In this document: one piece after another, positions 62,428 to 64,000 of the stretch
Layout of the letters: the number at the start of each line of letters is the position of its first letter
Numbering within the stretch: the stretch's first letter is position 1
Notes under the pieces: generated by a model
Seen by the model: the letters and a program-made list of their open reading frames with translations, nothing else
Databases searched by the model: none
What the model was told of the DNA's origin: nothing
Position numbers and translations under genes: made by a program
Source: Tropicibacter sp. Alg240-R139
Lineage (GTDB): Bacteria; Pseudomonadota; Alphaproteobacteria; Rhodobacterales; Rhodobacteraceae
NCBI RefSeq assembly: GCF_900537075.1
Contig: NZ_UNRA01000002.1
Span: forward strand, 889,228 to 953,227
DNA: 64,000 nucleotides
Direction: 5' to 3'

Positions 62428-63267
62428 ATGTCCGGTTCTATCGTTGCCATCATCCTATCCGCTGCCTTGCTGCACGCGATCTGGAACGCAATTGTCAAAA
62501 CGGCGGCAGACCGCACGACCACTCTGGGTCTGGTGGCCCTTGGCCATGTGCTGCCTGCCGCGATCATGGTCAGCGTGCTGCCTCTGCCGAGTGCTGAAAG
62601 TTTTGTCTACATTCTGATCTCTACTGGGGTGCATTTCGGCTACTACTACATGCTGGGCCGGGCCTATCAACACGGGGATCTCAGCGTGGTCTACCCCATC
62701 GCGCGCGGCATTGTGCCTGCGTTGGTGTCGTTGTGGGCAATGATCCTGGTGGGCGAGGTTCTGCCCTCGCAGGCTTGGGCCGGTATTGCGGTGATCGCCC
62801 TTGGCATTCAGCTCAGCAGTTGGAAGGCGCTGCGGTCGGGTGTGGACCGTGCGGCGCTTGGCTTTGCCCTTGGCACCGGGTTTTGCATCTCGATCTATTC
62901 CGTGGTGGACGGGATCGGTGTTCGGTTGTCCGGCAATACACTGTCCTATTGGGCTTGGGGTGCGTTCCTGCACATCTTCATCGCGGGGTTTGTAGGCATC
63001 CGCAAACGTGCTTCTCTGACCGCCCTGCCCCCACGCGTCTGGGTTCTTGGTCTTGCGGGCGGCCTGGTTTCAATGACCGCTTATGGTCTGGTGCTTTACG
63101 CCAAGAACTTTGCGCCCCTTGGCGCGGTATCCGCTTTACGCGAAACATCCGTCATTTTTGCCGCTTTGATCGGCTTCCTCCTCCTTGGCGAGGGCAACTG
63201 GAAACGCCGTTTGGGCGCGGCCATCCTGATGGCAATCGGCGTGGCCCTTATCGGGACCAGCGGCTAA
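62428..63267 (+). CDS. EamA/DMT-superfamily transporter
   Basis: The 279-residue protein has ten predicted spans in two EamA repeats (LLHAIWNAIVKTAADRTTT at the start; GAVSALRETSVIFAALIGFLLLGEG near the end). It probably exports or imports small metabolites. It lies 6 bp after the Na/Pi gene and may be co-transcribed. No substrate can be read out. Confidence 0.88.
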   Translation: MSGSIVAIILSAALLHAIWNAIVKTAADRTTTLGLVALGHVLPAAIMVSVLPLPSAESFVYILISTGVHFGYYYMLGRAYQHGDLSVVYPIARGIVPALVSLWAMILVGEVLPSQAWAGIAVIALGIQLSSWKALRSGVDRAALGFALGTGFCISIYSVVDGIGVRLSGNTLSYWAWGAFLHIFIAGFVGIRKRASLTALPPRVWVLGLAGGLVSMTAYGLVLYAKNFAPLGAVSALRETSVIFAALIGFLLLGEGNWKRRLGAAILMAIGVALIGTSG

Positions 63268-63419
63268 ACCCGCCTAACCAGAAGGTACCCCCTAAGCACC
63301 ATCAGGCGCGACGGATATCCCCAGATGCAATAAGAGTCGTGGTTCAAGTATCGCTCATAGAACCCCAGGTCTCTCCCGTGGGCTGTTCCCACATCGGCGA
63401 GTCAAAAATACACAATAAG

Positions 63420-63446
63420 CCGCCGTAGTCGGCGGGTTTTCTTTCA
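63420..63446 (+). terminator. Rho-independent terminator downstream of the EamA gene
   Basis: CCGCCG (63420-63425) pairs with CGGCGG (63430-63435) around TAGT, followed by GTTTTCTTTC. It lies 150 bp past the EamA stop. The 209-bp spacer otherwise shows no gene. Confidence 0.75.
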
Positions 63447-63476
63447 ACAGGCCAGTCTGGCAAAAGGGTGAGCGGG

Positions 63477-63998
63477 CTACTTGTAAGTGATGGTCTTCTC
63501 GATCTCCTCAGGCGGCAGTTCCCGCTCGTCATAAACACCGATAAAGATTCCGACAGAAGACGCCGAGCCTTTGCGCTTGCCCTTCAGATATTTTGAACTG
63601 ACCGTTGTTCGCTGTGACGGCCGCCGGGCCCACTGGGACAGACGCTCCATAAACATCTCGATCACCTCGGCGTAAGCCGGGTCAGCGCCCAAATCGTTCA
63701 ACTCATTCGCGTCGTTCTTCAGGTCAAACAACAATGGACGGAACCCACCGTCAGCAAAGACGAACTTCCACTCTTTGTCGGTCAACATGAACAACCGCGC
63801 CTGTTTGGGGTCTAGTCCTAGCGCCGCAGCCTCGGGTGTGGCCGAATAATCGTATTCACTTACCGCATAGTCACGCCACTTGTCCGGCGCCTGACCATGC
63901 AGGAACGGAAGCAGCGACCGGCCCTCAAGCACATGGTCTGGCACATCACCACCGGCGAGATCCACAAACGTCGCCGCCAAGTCGATGCTTTCAACCAG
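63477..63998 (-). CDS. Type I sulfatase / phosphonate-monoester-hydrolase, C-terminal part (5' end outside the window)
   Basis: The 173 visible residues read ESIDLAATFVDLAGGDVPDHVLEGRSLLPFLHG, WRDYAVSEYDYSATPEAAALGLDP, LMLTDKEWKFVFADGGFRPLLFDLKNDANELNDLGADPAYAEVI and end with a 40-residue tail. This is the C-terminal domain of alkaline-phosphatase-superfamily sulfatases. The catalytic CxPSR part lies beyond the window edge. It would be a candidate client of the formylglycine-generating enzyme at 4.8 kb. No defect is visible in this part. It is homologous to the sulfatase remnant at 58.9-59.3 kb. Confidence 0.88.
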   Translation of the reverse strand: MVESIDLAATFVDLAGGDVPDHVLEGRSLLPFLHGQAPDKWRDYAVSEYDYSATPEAAALGLDPKQARLFMLTDKEWKFVFADGGFRPLLFDLKNDANELNDLGADPAYAEVIEMFMERLSQWARRPSQRTTVSSKYLKGKRKGSASSVGIFIGVYDERELPPEEIEKTITYK

Positions 63999-64000
63999 GG

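Noticed and set aside
63320-63350. GGTTCAAGT string resembling a tRNA T-loop
   Set aside because: No matching acceptor, D or anticodon stems can be folded around it.

Overview
The window looks like a chromosomal segment of a marine alphaproteobacterium of the Roseobacter group (Rhodobacteraceae). This rests on moderately high GC coding sequence, a Na+-NQR operon with its maturation genes, meta-cleavage of homoprotocatechuate, a tripartite tricarboxylate transporter, sulfopyruvate-decarboxylase-type genes, a genuine formylglycine-generating enzyme and many amine-degradation genes. No rRNA, tRNA or CRISPR array was seen. All functional calls come from reading motifs and family resemblance; no database search was run.

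Layout. 0-0.7 kb: C-terminal part of a tyrosine/aspartate/glycine-rich repeat protein. 0.7-5.8 kb: a minus-strand operon (GMC oxidoreductase, ComD/ComE-like TPP decarboxylase, FMN alpha-hydroxy-acid dehydrogenase) divergent from a formylglycine-generating enzyme. 6.2-8.6 kb: a DUF4856 exported protein and a sterol-desaturase-family membrane hydroxylase. 8.6-17.4 kb: a homoprotocatechuate (hpa) meta-cleavage operon with its MarR regulator; it holds two unrelated ring-cleavage dioxygenases and an internally deleted aldehyde dehydrogenase. 17.4-27.7 kb: an IclR-controlled locus with an aminotransferase, a TctCBA transporter, an aldehyde dehydrogenase, an ethanolamine-phosphate/phosphohydroxylysine phospho-lyase-like protein, a small-molecule kinase and a Tm-1-like protein. 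Together these suggest an uncharacterised amino-alcohol catabolic route. 27.9-32 kb: lrp-putA.

32-35 kb is a scar: a truncated peptide-transporter binding protein, a truncated IS1111/IS110-type transposase and a decayed IS30-type transposase. 35-43.4 kb: a trimethylamine-dehydrogenase-like flavoenzyme, a LuxR-type regulator, a flavin monooxygenase, a RidA protein, a broken aldehyde dehydrogenase, a LysR regulator and an ArgE-type deacetylase. 43.4-46.8 kb: a wholly decayed spermidine/putrescine ABC operon joined to a truncated acyl-CoA synthetase. 47.1-50.1 kb: hydrolase, tautomerase and LLM flavoprotein divergent from a LysR regulator. 50.2-57.6 kb: nqrABCDEF, apbE and nqrM. 57.6-64 kb: a CBS protein, a minimal zincin, a sulfatase remnant, a DeoR regulator, an internally deleted inositol-monophosphatase-like gene, a Na+/phosphate cotransporter, an EamA transporter and the C-terminal part of a sulfatase.

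Two themes recur. One is dense, overlapping catabolic operons for amines, aromatics and perhaps organosulfur compounds. The other is gene decay by deletion, nonsense mutation or frameshift: at least eleven genes are affected, several by clean in-frame internal deletions. The best candidates for something undescribed are the kinase/phospho-lyase/Tct locus, the Tyr-rich repeat protein and the GMC-ComDE-LldD-like operon.
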